NCBI GenBank assembly: GCA_016648135.1 | Contig: JADDOH010000132.1 | Location: forward strand, 659,993 to 723,992 | Origin: Agrypnia vestita | Taxonomy: Eukaryota > Arthropoda > Insecta > Trichoptera > Phryganeidae | DNA length: 64,000 bases | Direction of reading: 5' to 3' | Shown: positions 12,701 to 21,711 of the stretch, one piece after another | Layout of the letters: each line of letters begins with the position of its first letter | How positions within the stretch are numbered: position 1 is the first letter of the stretch | The notes under the pieces: model-generated | Seen by the model: only the letters and a program-made list of their open reading frames with translations | Told to the model about the DNA's origin: nothing | The model's database searches: none | Translations under genes and position numbers: made by a program

Positions 12701-15700
12701 TTAAAAAAATTATTTTAAAGAGTAATAACCAGCTTTTATTTTGTAGCATTTTTTTAAATAAAGAGATAAATTCTAAAAAGTCCATGATTTTAATAATTTC
12801 AGAATATTACAAGATAGTGGGTACTTCCCCGAGCATCTGAGATAAATTTGCATTTTTTGTGTGCTTGTGTGTGTGACCCAAAATGTGTATAAGATTGTAT
12901 TGTCATCGATGTGCAAAATTTTGCAATACAATGTGCACTTTCAAGATTTTTCCTCTTTCAAGACCGACGGTGAAGTTAATGTAAAGGATCTTTAAAAATA
13001 TACTTGAGGCAGTGCTTGTTCATCCTAAAAGATTACATTTTATTTTATTAAAGGAGATAAAAATCAATTGAGCGAAAACGCTTCATTGTCCGATATACAT
13101 ACCACATTAGACTGGGCATTTGTACAAATCACTCGTTGATGCTAGAGGACAAGCATATCAGTTATGCCACTTGCTGTCTGACGCATCGCACGTCGTGTGG
13201 TTTCCTGTTACTATTCTTGCCGGTTATTACTATAGTAAAATGTATTTTTATGGTGCATTAAATTACTATTGTTATGTGATTCTTAGTACTTCTTATAGTT
13301 CAATGTACGTCTTAAATACATAATTATGCATAGTAATTACAGAGAAATTGTTTTTTCGATATGTTATGCTTCTTCTTCTTCTTCTAACCCTTATCCTATT
13401 GGGTCGAGGTCCCTGCACCGCATAGAATGTTCCAACTCTTCCTATCTTTGGCTTCTCTCTCCACGTCAGCCCAATTTCGTTGCAACCTCGCTTCGCAGCA
13501 GTCCTCCGACTGTTTCCGCCAGCTCCTCCTAGAACGATCCTTTGATCTTCTGCCTTCTGGTCTTGCCTGGAATATCCGCTTTGGCAGTCTATCTGCCGAC
13601 ATCCGCAAGATATGTCACAGCCACCGTAGCTGTGATTTCTCGATGAATGTCAGTAAGGGTTCCACTTTGAGACATTATTTATACGTGCATGATAATTGTA
13701 ATGAGAGTATGAGTGAGTGAATGAGTATAAATAGGGATGCGTCATATTGACGCGCTCTTTTAAAACTACACTTGTTGACAGTCTTTTGTTTAATAAACTT
13801 GTCAGTAACAACTTGTTAAGCTCCCTATAAACCGTATTAATATTGTCGCTACTAATATTACAAGTAAATAAATTTTATTCAAGGGGAACATCGAGTTTAT
13901 CTGGATTCCCGATTTCGTACAAATTCATTTCAACTCCTAAATTTAAAGGACAAGAACATTACAACTGGCGCAGCCGGATATTACAACCGGCACAGAGGAA
14001 TATCACGATAATAGTAATATTATATTTTATAATAATCATAATAACAAAACACCTCATAATTTTTAAAAATACACCACACGGACGTTAGACAAAATGTTGG
14101 ATTTGTCGGAAAGTTTTACGCGCCTAGGAAATCTGATAACTTTTAAAATTAGTTAACACTTATATTTGATTATGGAATACAATAATTCTTAAAAATACTA
14201 GCTAATTCTTAAAAAAATGAATGATAACATCTTCATGAATATAAACACCAATCATGTTCAATACTTATTCCCAAATTCAAAAATGACGTACTTTTATTAT
14301 ACATTACGGCCGCCAGTCGAGGCTGTGAGTATAATAATATCTAGATAAGCATAGCATCTTAATGATGATTATGTCATTGTCACATTGTAACGTTTGTGAT
14401 AGATATACTTGATATAACGCATTATTATTTGAGCTGTCTGGTAACGTTAGTGACGGACACTGTTTTATATTATTATCTGTGCCATCTTTTGTTAGTGACG
14501 GACTTTGATGCATAGAGAATTAAATATTTTGATTAGTGATTAATACCAATGACGAATGCGATATGGTAATGGATGCTCTTATATGTTTTAATTTTCAGTA
14601 AACTGAAATATTTTTAAAAAATCTAAATATTAAAAAAAAATCTGATTCAAAGTATTTTATAAAAAAACATCTTAATGCTTTTTCATTAAATACTTCGAAT
14701 TAGATTGTTATTAAATAAAATGAAAACATCGACTAATCAATGTTTTCATTTTATTTAATAATATTTTTGAAATCTTATTAATTTTGAAAATAGTATGAGA
14801 TCAGGTATTGAATAGGATGATACGAACGGATATTAGAAATTATTATTATTGGGGATTTCATTACTCACAATCATTTATGATATATTAACAGTAGGTAATG
14901 CTCCATTTTCGCTTACTCGCATTTTGAGAAAATGGAAGATTCAAAGTGCTTAATATAAAAATAAGTTTAGGTATATTTGTTTTCATTCTGACACACGAAA
15001 GTGTTAATTTATTCCCCTACCCATTGCATTTTTGTATAACGTTGTAACATTTATTTAAAGTGCATTATCATCTTAGTGAAATTTTTATTTATATATATAA
15101 TAGGTTATTTAAGTAGTGTGAATAAACACCACCATACATTTATATTTATATATTAAAGTTTATATATTGCTAACAAAAAAATTGCTAGCAGTAGTCAATT
15201 GAAAGATTACTAGTATTTGTCAAATTGGACTTAAAAGTTGATTTTTATTTCTTTTGATTGTTGTTTGAGTGAGATAACTAACTGTTATGTAACATTTTTA
15301 TTATATTATGAATTTCTAAGCTTATGCTATTGCTTTTCACTCTAGATTATTACTTTTTTTATTTTTTATATATATTATGTTTTCCTTATGCTTCTGCTTT
15401 GTTATATACCTACTTGGTTTTACTTTTTACTTTATATTATATTTATCATTATATATTTTTATTTATATTTTAAGTATTTGATTTCCACTTTATGTCATTA
15501 TTATTTTTATATGTTATTATTTTTTTCTTCAAACTATCCATTCTATAAATGTACACTTTATATATTTGTTTGTAAAAGCCCTGTAGGGCGTAATAAATTA
15601 ATTAATTAATTTACATCGGTGTAAATACATTGTGTATTATTTTCATTGTCCTCTACGTAAACAACTCTTAATATTTAGATTTTCACCTTTATTAATATTT

Positions 15701-16689
15701 TTAATATCGACGTCTACCAAATATCTAAATTACAAGAAATCAGTCACCTAACCCATCTTCCAAAAAACGTGCTACATGTGAAACTATGAACTTATAAATA
15801 TTTTAATACGAGTTTTGAGTTCGTATGATTTTATTGACAAGAAAAACGTTACATAAAAAAAATTATTTAACCGTTTTTTCAACGACAAATAAAGTACATA
15901 AATGTTTTTATTTGAAACAAACTGAGTAACGTATTCAAGATTGCGATACTGAGAATAATTTGTTGTTGGCAAATATATCCAATAAAAAGTATTTTAAAAT
16001 TGTTAAAGTTGAACTAAAATTCATATTAACGTGCGAATTCATAAATCACAAAACTGACTGCAAGGCTCACAACAGTCGATCGAATGTTGGACAAACAGTA
16101 AATATAAAATAATTGATTATTAAAATGGATGGAATATAACTTTTGTATATAAGTATGCTCTCTCTACACAAGTTTAATAAAATATATATTTTACTACTCG
16201 AGTATGGAAGGTGACGGAGCCTCTCATCGACAGGTTGAAGTTGTTTACTTTTTGACAGGAATACACATTTTATTAACCACTAATTTGTTGAAATATTAAC
16301 ATTTTTAGGGGCCAGATAATTGGCCCCGAAAGTAGTTAATATTTCAACAAATTAGCGTAACAGCAAAGTGTATTCTTGTCAATTATATACATTATATTAC
16401 AACAAAGTCATTTATTACAGTTATTGAAGATTTTTTTTTTAATTTTATGGAAATATTTTGGCAACAGATTTTTTTTAATTTTTTCGTGTAATATTGCCAT
16501 TCATCAAAGACGATTAATGTTAAAAGAAAAAATATCTACTTCATAAATATACAGAGAATTTTTCAATATGATAAAAAATTTGTTATTTATTTACAAAATA
16601 CACATATAAAAAATATTTTTTAAATACTCACCGGAATAACTTCCTCTCGCAACCAATAGAATAACAAATATTTTCGTAAAATAGCCCAT
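582..16689 (-). CDS. Nicotinic acetylcholine receptor alpha subunit (alpha3-like), 5' half
   Basis: A subunit of a pentameric acetylcholine-gated cation channel of the neuronal membrane and a neonicotinoid-binding protein family. Five minus-strand exons join in phase: 16689-16632, 8943-8744, 4294-4166, 2532-2371 and 738-582, giving about 235 residues. Visible are a signal peptide ([16 protein letters not shown]), the family opening [16 protein letters not shown], the loop D tryptophan region ([15 protein letters not shown]), the Cys-loop with 13 residues between its cysteines ([15 protein letters not shown]), the loop B motif GSWTYN, and loop C ending in YPCC. The adjacent cysteines in YPCC define an alpha subunit. 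The reading stops at a phase-1 donor just after EPFS, before TM1, so TM1-TM4 and the cytoplasmic loop lie outside the window. The alpha3 assignment rests on remembered similarity of the ligand-binding half; alpha1 is the main alternative. Introns 1 and 2 are loaded with transposon remnants. Confidence 0.9.
739..1429. other. Intron 4 sequence, nothing recognised
   Basis: AT-rich, with no coding signal on either strand. The plus-strand ORF 510-848 that overlaps its start is antisense to exon 5. Confidence 0.5.
1430..2155 (-). repeat. ACTTCA/CTACAA-rich interspersed repeat, copy 1
   Basis: Built from short direct and inverted words (ACTTCA/TGAAGT, CTACAA/TTGTAG, TAGTACTAC) and ending at 2155 in the complement of GATGGGTTCGCTCTGTACT. 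The same terminus and interior recur at about 33190-33745 and 41925-42625, so this is a dispersed family about 0.6-0.7 kb long. The ORFs over it are artefacts of the tandem words. Confidence 0.75.
1563..1870. repeat. Minisatellite of about 63-bp units inside the repeat
   Basis: About five tandem units, each with a version of GGTTTCCAGAGATTTCAT followed by TTGGTCCCAAAAT and a G-rich stretch. GGTCCCAAAA recurs at about 1605, 1668 and 1731. The units have diverged and keep the frame only by chance of unit length. Confidence 0.8.
2371..2532 (-). CDS. nAChR exon 4: Cys-loop and loop B
   Basis: 54 codons, phase 0 at both ends. Contains [12 protein letters not shown], the 13-residue Cys-loop and GSWTYNG. 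The loop B tryptophan that makes the cation-pi contact with acetylcholine is present. Confidence 0.92.
2630..3085. repeat. Interspersed repeat (CTAGCTGTAACCC family), copy 1
   Basis: Starts CTAGCTGTAACCCGTCAAA and ends near CGCACCCCGAGT, with a GGACGGACAGACA microsatellite. The order matches 4800-5400. A palindromic MITE is inserted at 2675-2866. Class unknown. Confidence 0.6.
2675..2866. mobile_element. MITE with CCGGCGCCACACTG termini, copy 1
   Basis: Inverted ends: CCGGCGCCACACTGTGCGGA at 2681 against the complement of GTGTGGCGTCGG at 2849-2860. The GC-rich inner arms contain GACGGAAAAGACGCCGCGGA. A second copy lies at 32709-32902. Non-autonomous, superfamily not determined. Confidence 0.8.
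3085..3590. other. Intron 3 sequence, nothing recognised
   Basis: AT-rich, no feature seen. Confidence 0.45.
3590..3830 (+). mobile_element. LINE 3' end fragment, copy of the 46.3 kb element
   Basis: TTTTTCTGTTCTTTCTTGCA, GTTCACATTTAAGTGATGAA and TTTTTCATTGTTTGTGAACC are shared in order with 46295-46470, where they follow a reverse-transcriptase C-terminus. It ends in AATAAATAAATAA. 5' truncated. Confidence 0.65.
3832..3940. repeat. Fragment of the long-arm MITE family
   Basis: GGTCATGGTTGCTTGAACAT through GTATTGTGGACTAGCTCTGT matches 51085-51170, a partial copy of the family whose full palindrome is at 18223-18748. Confidence 0.6.
3941..4165. other. Intron 3 remainder, nothing recognised
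   Basis: Short AT-rich stretch up to the exon 3 donor. The minus ORF 4045-4254 is a wrong-frame reading of exon 3. Confidence 0.4.
4166..4294 (-). CDS. nAChR exon 3: loop D/A region
   Basis: 43 codons, phase 0 at both ends, flanked by TTTCAG and GTTAGT. Encodes [16 protein letters not shown] and the loop A strand [17 protein letters not shown]. The residue after YNN is tryptophan, where most insect alpha subunits I know have a small residue (Ala or Ser). Confidence 0.9.
4295..4800. other. Intron 2 sequence, nothing recognised
   Basis: AT-rich, no feature seen. Confidence 0.45.
4800..5400. repeat. Interspersed repeat (CTAGCTGTAACCC family), copy 2
   Basis: Begins CTAGCTGTAACCCTTCAAAA. Near its end are ACGGACGTCACACGAAGTCA, a GACAGACGGACTGACGGAC microsatellite (about 5195-5250) and TCGCACCCCGGGTTC. 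The order matches copy 1 at 2630-3085. Confidence 0.6.
5512..6310 (+). mobile_element. Penelope-like element remnant with inverted termini
   Basis: About 95-bp arms at 5512-5605 and 6211-6308 are reverse complements (AGAGTTTAAACTCAAAATGTACA... against its mirror). They enclose a GIY-YIG ORF, which is the Penelope-like retroelement endonuclease. Both arms carry TAATGACACGGACGTGTCGA followed by AACCGGT, a degenerate hammerhead-like core. The reverse-transcriptase domain is absent, so this is a 5'-truncated copy. Confidence 0.7.
5806..6036 (+). pseudogene. GIY-YIG endonuclease fragment of a Penelope-like element
   Basis: Open frame of 76 codons ending in TAA. It reads [20 protein letters not shown] then [18 protein letters not shown], the CNDCD spacer, the YVG corresponding to YIG, the catalytic-type arginine (TRIREHE) and a glutamate-bearing helix are recognisable, as in Penelope-like C-termini. 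There is no start codon and the domain ends early, so it is a relic. Confidence 0.7.
6310..6620. other. Intron 2 sequence, nothing recognised
   Basis: AT-rich, no feature seen. Confidence 0.4.
6630..7015 (+). mobile_element. LTR-like remnant, copy 1
   Basis: Has a TATA box (GTATAAATGG), AATAATAAATAATT as a possible polyadenylation region, and the 3' block TTTCCAGGGTTTTCATTTAC. This layout recurs at 8330-8720 and 22795-23015. It looks like solo LTRs of one retrotransposon family, possibly BEL/Pao. No internal coding region remains. Confidence 0.45.
7016..7895. other. Intron 2 sequence, nothing recognised
   Basis: AT-rich. The minus ORF 7101-7313 has no recognisable domain. Confidence 0.4.
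7895..8190. repeat. Interspersed repeat (TGGCTTAAGTGAT family), copy 1
   Basis: CTGGCTTAAGTGATTACTCT, ACAATGCAACG, CATTATCGAATT and TAGAGACATC occur in the same order at 19630-19830 and, inverted, at 36090-36420. An AGCTATTTATATG/CTTCTGTAATTTAT terminus follows. Unclassified. Confidence 0.65.
8330..8725 (+). mobile_element. LTR-like remnant, copy 2, abutting nAChR exon 2
   Basis: TATA box CCTATATAAGC, the block ATTAATTTCCAGTGTTTCCA then TTTGCCTCCCAAAGCCACGA, related to 6970-7000 and 22980-23010. It ends within about 20-50 bases of the exon 2 donor. Confidence 0.45.
8744..8943 (-). CDS. nAChR exon 2: start of mature ligand-binding domain
   Basis: Encodes [16 protein letters not shown] through NLWVEQ, the near-invariant N-terminal helix and loop D strand of insect alpha subunits, with one N-glycosylation sequon (NNT). 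The donor GTGAGA is clear. The acceptor is uncertain. TTTGTAG before 8943 gives 11 extra residues ([11 protein letters not shown]...). The AAG before 8919 would start almost directly at NPDAKRL but has a purine-rich upstream. Both give the same phase with exon 1. An LTR-like remnant ends about 20-50 bases beyond the donor. Confidence 0.85.
8944..9200. other. Intron 1 sequence next to exon 2
   Basis: Open minus-strand frame runs upstream of exon 2 to an ATG at 9046, but it is not needed if exon 1 is at 16.7 kb. Nothing else seen. Confidence 0.45.
9200..9530 (+). mobile_element. LINE 3' UTR fragment
   Basis: T-rich stretch ending ATTGTAAAAGCCCACCAGGG then CGTTGAATAA. The same ending (TTGTAAAAGCCCTGTAGGGC) closes 15340-15615. 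This is a common non-LTR retrotransposon 3' end in Lepidoptera. Confidence 0.5.
9531..9670. repeat. Fold-back element
   Basis: GACAATCGAATAAGTATGTG... is mirrored by CACATGCTAATTCGATCGTC. The centre holds a tight hairpin, GGTGTTTATACCCATAAACACC. The word ATTGTTTCGTTGCGT is shared with the fold-back at 20805-20940. Confidence 0.65.
9671..10560. other. Intron 1 sequence with an unassigned 120-codon ORF
   Basis: Minus ORF 10045-10407 and shorter overlapping frames on both strands have no motif I recognise. The stretch is less AT-rich than its surroundings and may be transposon-derived. I do not call a gene. Confidence 0.35.
10560..12545. repeat. Large nested inverted repeat
   Basis: Left arm about 10566-11100 and right arm about 12081-12542 are reverse complements over most of about 0.5 kb. 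Both contain ACTCGTGGCGTCTGCTTGC, AACTTTGGGTCGATTTTTGA and GTATAATAAAAACTTGGTTT. A third, shorter copy in right-arm orientation sits at 11804-12080, and a fourth copy is at 25445-25690. The centre (11100-11800) shows nothing else. It may be a fold-back transposon or two opposed insertions. Confidence 0.75.
12546..13360. other. Intron 1 sequence, nothing recognised
   Basis: AT-rich. Short ORFs here carry no recognisable domain. Confidence 0.45.
13361..13612 (-). mobile_element. LINE 3' end (reverse-transcriptase C-terminus)
   Basis: The minus frame reads [20 protein letters not shown], then [14 protein letters not shown]. This is the basic C-terminal tail (RM...GRR...RW...A.DR..W) seen in RTE-like LINEs. 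It ends in a GAAGAAGAAG tail at 13375-13386. 5' truncated and adjoining an LTR. Confidence 0.65.
13613..13979 (+). mobile_element. LTR plus primer-binding site of a retrotransposon
   Basis: Begins TGTCACAGCCACCGTAGC. It has a TATA box (TATAAATAG, 13726-13734) and AATAAA near 13792, and ends ...ACATTACA just before TGGCGCAGCCGGATATT (13966-). That is a primer-binding site typical of Ty3/gypsy-type LTRs. No gag or pol follows. Confidence 0.6.
13980..14700. other. Intron 1 sequence, nothing recognised
   Basis: AT-rich, no feature seen. Confidence 0.4.
14703..14762. repeat. Short perfect palindrome
   Basis: TTATTAAATAAAATGAAAAC and its exact complement flank an approximately 13-base centre (ATCGACTAATCAA). 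Arms are about 22 bp. Confidence 0.75.
14763..15340. other. Intron 1 sequence, nothing recognised
   Basis: AT-rich, no feature seen. Confidence 0.4.
15340..15615 (+). mobile_element. LINE 3' UTR fragment with AATT tail
   Basis: T-rich stretch ending TTGTAAAAGCCCTGTAGGGC, then a short (TTAA/AATT) tail. Relative of 9200-9530. Confidence 0.5.
15616..16250. other. Intron 1 sequence, nothing recognised
   Basis: AT-rich, no feature seen. Confidence 0.4.
16253..16385. mobile_element. Small fold-back MITE
   Basis: GACAGGAATACACATTTTAT is mirrored by AAGTGTATTCTTGTC. Inner arms TTGTTGAAATATTAAC are exact, and the centre is the hairpin GGGGCCAGATAATTGGCCCC. About 130 bp. Confidence 0.8.
16632..16689 (-). 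CDS. nAChR exon 1: start codon and signal peptide
   Basis: ATG at 16689-16687 opens 19 codons with a basic start, a hydrophobic core (IFVILLVA) and a small-residue end (GSYS), which is a classical signal peptide. The exon ends in phase 1 at a strong GTGAGT donor. The next exon begins with two bases completing the codon, giving Ser-Tyr-Ser-Ala before the mature chain. No homology was used; the assignment rests on phase, strand and the need for a secretory leader. It was too short to appear as a long ORF. Confidence 0.7.
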
Positions 16690-16739
16690 TTTTTATTTAT
16701 TTCATAATATTTATTTTCTCAAACGTTTTCTGTTATTGG

Positions 16740-16965
16740 TCTGTGTTCACTTTAGCTACCTCGCATTGGCCAATCAGTATTTTGCACTTGGTAAATAAAC
16801 AATTGAGGTTAGGCCGCCCAAAAGTAGGCGGTAACGAAGAACCACGACCTCGCAAGGTAGCGCCTTGCCCTCTGGTTTTGCGCGGTCCACACAGCATCGT
16901 CTATTCCATAGAAATCGATAGCGAGAGACAGCCCTGCGCCTGCGCTACGACAAAAGGTGTAACAA
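16740..16965 (-). promoter_or_regulatory. Candidate nAChR promoter/5' UTR, GC-richer block
   Basis: Lies just upstream of the exon 1 ATG on the minus strand and is clearly richer in G+C and CpG than its surroundings. It contains ATTGGCCAATC (CCAAT-type) and GCGCAGGCGC (NRF1-like) on the minus strand. The transcription start is not identifiable by eye. Confidence 0.35.
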
Positions 16966-17460
16966 GGAAAAATGAAAGTTTTCTTTCCCTCCAAAACTTC
17001 ATTCGAAACTTTCAATAGAATTCTTGTTGACATTCGCAATTCATTGAGAACATGGGCGTCAACTGTATGTTTAACATGTCTGTACAATAATTATTTTGTA
17101 TGTAAGTCCTTTTGCGTGTCACGTGTAGTTAAATTTAAAGTGAAGCATGAAATTTTCTTTTAAAAATATGAATCAAATGGATGTATGATGAATCAGGTGT
17201 ATATGTGATATTTTAGTTTCCAGTGATACTATTACAATAGAAAACAAGCAAGTTATTTTCCACTCTCAGAAATATAGTGCGTAGATAAGAAAATATTGAT
17301 GTCTTTATGACAGTAAAAATCGAGTCTTAAACACCCCGATTAAAAAGAATACCAGAAATATTAAAAGGGACAATTCAAAGGAAATTGAAGTATTGCGTCG
17401 GTTTTAAATGTTAATATATTGATTATGCAAATAATTTAATTACGAATTTTCTTAGGTTTT
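16966..17460. other. Upstream of the nAChR, nothing recognised
   Basis: AT-rich, no feature seen. Confidence 0.4.
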
Positions 17461-17645
17461 CACAGCCGCTCAGAATGGACGTAAAATGGCAGAAAACCTT
17501 TCTGGCCGACGTTTCGTATCCCATTGCAGGGTCCATCATCAGGGTTGACATCAGCCTTTATGATGGACCCTGCGATGGGATCCGAAACGTCGGCGTCGGC
17601 CAGAAAGCTCGTAAAAACACAGCACAATACCCCAGAAGACATGAA
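17461..17645. mobile_element. Penelope-type terminus, inverted pair with hammerhead-like cores
   Basis: Two head-to-head copies. The minus copy reads CCTGATGATGGACCCTGCAA then TGGGATACGAAACGTCGGCC. The plus copy has CTTTATGATGG, the same stem II and GAAACGTCGGC. They are related to the terminus at 63160-63230. No coding sequence lies between them. Confidence 0.7.
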
Positions 17646-18222
17646 CCAAAAAAAAACTTAATTACTTTTTTTTTGACGGAATCGTCCTCTGTATAACTTT
17701 CGCGCTTTTATTATTCCTACGATGTTTAAAAACTGAATAATTATTATTGATTGACATGGCAATAACTTTATTGCGCAACGTGACTCTTCGTATTTTCACT
17801 TACATTAAATTGATTTTTTTAATAAACACCCGCTGATTTACTATATCACTTCTATGTTTTCGAGAACAGCGGTCCCTTTGATTCAGGTCTGATTGTTAAC
17901 TAACCTCAGTCAACATGTTTGATATTTCGAGTGAAAATTACTACACTCGGTTCCTCGTGCTTGATAAAATCCTGATGATGATCCTAAGGAATTTAAATTT
18001 TAAGAAAAAAATGAATAACACCATATTCCACAATACGTCTCCAATCCTAAACTTGTTCTCACTAATGACCAAAAAAACCTTCCCGCTACACGACCCGCTG
18101 CTCTTTCTCGTGCCCTATACCGTAATTTATATAGAAAACATACCCACAAGTCCGTTTATAATGTCAAGAATTATAAAATTGAAAATTTATGAGACCATAT
18201 ATTTAATTTACGATTTCTATCT
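17646..18222. other. Nothing recognised
   Basis: AT-rich. The plus ORF 17915-18325 runs into a MITE and has no recognisable domain. Confidence 0.4.
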
Positions 18223-18748
18223 ACAGGGGTATTTGGAAAACACTAATAACCTCGCAGGACTATACTCTTGCCTTGATTATGAGTCGAAAATGTTCAAGCT
18301 ATTATGTCCTAATATCAATAGTTAAGGAGATATGCGACATCAAAGTTTGCATTGTTTTTTCAATATTTCCGACTTATTTTTTGTAAAACGTTGGACAACT
18401 TATATCGAGTATGAAAAATTCATTCCCTTTAATACGAGTCAAATAAAAAAATAAAAACTTTCGAATTCCAATTGGAAAACATTCCAATTGGAATTTTTTC
18501 AAGGTTTTATTCATTTTATTTAACTTGTATTGAAACGAATGAATTTTTCGTAATTGATATTAGTTACTGTAATGATAGTCCAACGTTTTACAAAAAATAA
18601 GTCAGAAATATTGAAAAAAATGCAAACTTTGATGTCACATATCTCCATAACTATTGATATTAAGTCATGATAGCTTGAAAATTTCGACTCACAATCATGG
18701 CAGGAGTATAGTCCTGCGAGGTTATTAATGTTTTACAAATAACCCTGT
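18223..18748. mobile_element. Long-arm MITE, full copy
   Basis: Ends ACAGGGGTATTTGGAAAACA and its mirror TGTTTTACAAATAACCCTGT. Arms of roughly 250 bp pair nearly throughout, with the centre near 18480 (TTGGAAAACATTCCAATTGG). Partial copies lie at 3832-3940 and 50935-51180. Confidence 0.8.
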
Positions 18749-18994
18749 ATACCTTTGAAAATTCATGAATTAAAACGACACAGAGTAGATATTCATAAAT
18801 ACATTAAATTTTAAATATACTTGAAATTTACAAAATTTAAAAAAGTAGTTTTACCTCTCTGAACAATAATCTTGGACGGGTGATCAGCTAACAAAATGCT
18901 GACTGCCAATATTGCTTACGGCTAATAGACTTGAAGACATGCGCAAATTATTGAACCTAATTATAATAAAAGACAATTAAATATTTTTGCTTTG
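18749..18994. other. Nothing recognised
   Basis: Downstream flank of the small precursor gene. Confidence 0.35.
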
Positions 18995-19000
18995 TTTATT
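18995..19000 (-). terminator. Possible polyadenylation signal of the small precursor gene
   Basis: The first AATAAA seen on the minus strand after the stop codon at 19361, about 360 bases downstream. Weak evidence on its own. Confidence 0.3.
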
Positions 19001-19360
19001 ATCCTTATTTTTTTTCAGAAACATACTTATTTAATTAGCAAGCTCGTAATTCACAGAATCCTTTAATTTACATATTTATAACTTGGACTTAAATTATTTA
19101 ATATACATATTTACAATTCTAGGATCGACTCCTATCTACAATTTAAAGAAAATATCTCTATTGATTCACTTAAGATATTCATAAATACGTATCTACATAA
19201 ATAAATTAACAGCTCAAACTGGATGTTACACTGTACAGCATGAAACAAAATACTTATATACTTAATAATAAATAAATAAAATATAGCTTATGTTACATTA
19301 TTAAGTCACTGATGTCTCGCCCTTATTGCAAGGGTGGTTTGGTTGGGGTGGACGCGGACG

Positions 19361-19408
19361 CTATCTGTTTAAACTTCGTGGCAGGATCTTCACGGCACCT
19401 CCAGGGAG
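19361..19408 (-). CDS. Precursor exon 3 with stop codon
   Basis: A strong pyrimidine-rich acceptor (TTTTTTGTTCGCAG) is followed in phase 0 by LPGGAVKILPRSLNR and TAG. It is short, so the assignment depends on the splice site and phase. Confidence 0.45.
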   Translation of the reverse strand, partial: LPGGAVKILPRSLNR

Positions 19409-21711
19409 CTGCGAACAAAAAATAAAGCATTTCATTGCTGATGCAAAAAAATATATTTGTGGCAAATTATGTTGTATGTAATTTCTGTCTATTACGCATG
19501 TTTTTTATTTTCAATCGTTTGATATAATGTCCTATTTAGATTATTATATAATTAAATCATTAAATCATGATTAATTTAAATAAATTGTAGAAGTCTCACA
19601 GAGACGAAGCTATTTATATGAGAAACGTGTATGGAAATCTTTTATACGATGGTCCAGGGCTTACAACCTGTAAGATCTGGCTTAAGTGATCACTCTACAC
19701 AATGCAACGTTCATCAATTACGTCGTAAGAAAATCCACACATTATCGAATTTTTTAAAGTCATATATTCCAAATCAGAAAATATTTCGTATATTTGAATG
19801 GACTACGCTAGAGACATCTGTAGTATTTTTTTCTTGAAGTAGTTAGTATACACAGATTTCGCTGCTGGTATATTTTTAAATTTTACCTCTATGTTTTTAA
19901 ATTGGAGTAGGTATTAAGTAATATTCATATTAATATATTAAGTCATATAATAGTATACGATATTCTTACATTTCACATTTCACCCAAAGTGAAAAAAATA
20001 TTTTCTATTCAATGTTGTATGAAGAACTCTCCCCTGAAGTTCTTGCTACTAGCTATGAGATACTGTATTATATGTAATTTACTTTTTCTCTTATCAAGTG
20101 AAGTCGTTTAATTCGCTATATATTTTTGTTCATCATATACTCTGTTCTTCTTGTACCATACAACTACTTGAATCCCAAATAAAAATGACATTATTTATTA
20201 TAGATACACCTACCTACTGAGATCCTTGAAAAATAATTTTAAAATATCTAATGTATATGAACGTAATCCAGCATTATCCTAGCGTCGACGACATTTGTAA
20301 ATGAACGAACCCATAAAGAATACACGAAAGGGGAGGGGTCAAATTTGAACCGTTTAACAAATTTATGTTACTAACATTATTGGTACCCTGAATCATAAAT
20401 TCATGCTCTTCCCTAAAATTTTATTTGGTTGACTCTAAATTTAGAATACAATTATGTATGATATTTAAGGACGAATAAAATTATGTCACCTGCCACACAT
20501 TACAATTAATAAAAAAAATATAAGGTGGTGAAACAAAAATTCACCATACACCAATTCTAGTCAGCAGTAATCAATTGAACACACACTGACAATTAATAAA
20601 GTGCTAAGTGTCAAACGATTTTTTTATACACTGATTAGTACTGTTTGCCTTCTCCAATACATCTAATACCGCTCTAAAGTCCTATCTGTGTTAATTTCCT
20701 AGTTATGTGGGAATGTATATCGCACAAGAAATTATTTTTTTAAATGAGGCACTAAATGACATGAGTATTTTGTAGCTTTAGTAATAAATGGCTAACCCGG
20801 TGAGGTATAGGTCTTTTCCAATGGGATTGCAATTGAGTTAGTGTGGGTACAGTGCATAATACGCGCATTGTTTCGTTGCGTGTATTACGCACTATACACA
20901 CACTAATTCAATTGCAATCTTATATTAAAAGACCTATATCGGCGTGTAGCAGTGTTGAAAATATTAATGAGTGTAAAATAGTGCATAGAGAGCAAAAAAG
21001 AATATTTTCACGTTTTGAATTATATCTTAAAATAAACATTCCGACACTTAGCGCATTGTTAATTTCCAATATTCAATTATTTTCTTCTAGTTCATTGAAA
21101 TTTCTTTATATTTGACGAATCATTTTGTATGTGTGATTATGTTTCCATAAAATGCTCTTAAGTTCAGAATCATCTGGTTTGAGTTATTTGTAATATTCTG
21201 CTGCTTTTTACAAACTTCGCTGACATTTCAGATCCCATTAAATTATTTTTATTAAATATATGTTAATAAAAATTAAAATATTATAGATACTAAAATTAAT
21301 TTTATAAATAGCCCTCTCTTAAACCTGTTTCCAGTGTAATCGTTTTATACCTAATTAATATGTAACCACCTTTCAACCCCTTCCCTACCATAACTAACCA
21401 GTCTTTACTTAAATATTAGTATCGCTGTAGGTCAACCGGCGAGAGGTTTTTGTATGACTCGTGCAAAAATAATTCATAATATGTATTTCTCTCTCATTTG
21501 CGCTATCATTGGCTCTATATAAAAGAAGAAGATAGATGTCGAGTAGCTTGTTGGTCTTGTGGTTAGGACACTGGCCTCGTGATCCAAAGGTTGCGGGTTC
21601 GATCCTCACTCCAGACTAGCAAGTTAGTCCTATTTTCATAGTACAAGCGCTTAGCTTAGTTTGAAAATAGTAAGAATATTGATGTGACACGTATTCCGTG
21701 TTCACATCTCT

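Noticed and set aside
17915..18325. 136-codon plus ORF
   Set aside because: AT-rich, no domain, and it overlaps the left arm of a MITE.
19361..19408. Similarity of precursor exon 3 DNA to nAChR exon 5 (CTGGAGGT, CCTGCCACGA)
   Set aside because: Two short matches with different spacing and frame; likely chance.
21540..21620. tRNA gene
   Set aside because: A and B boxes are present, but there is no complete cloverleaf. A SINE body and long poly-A follow, and a second diverged copy exists.
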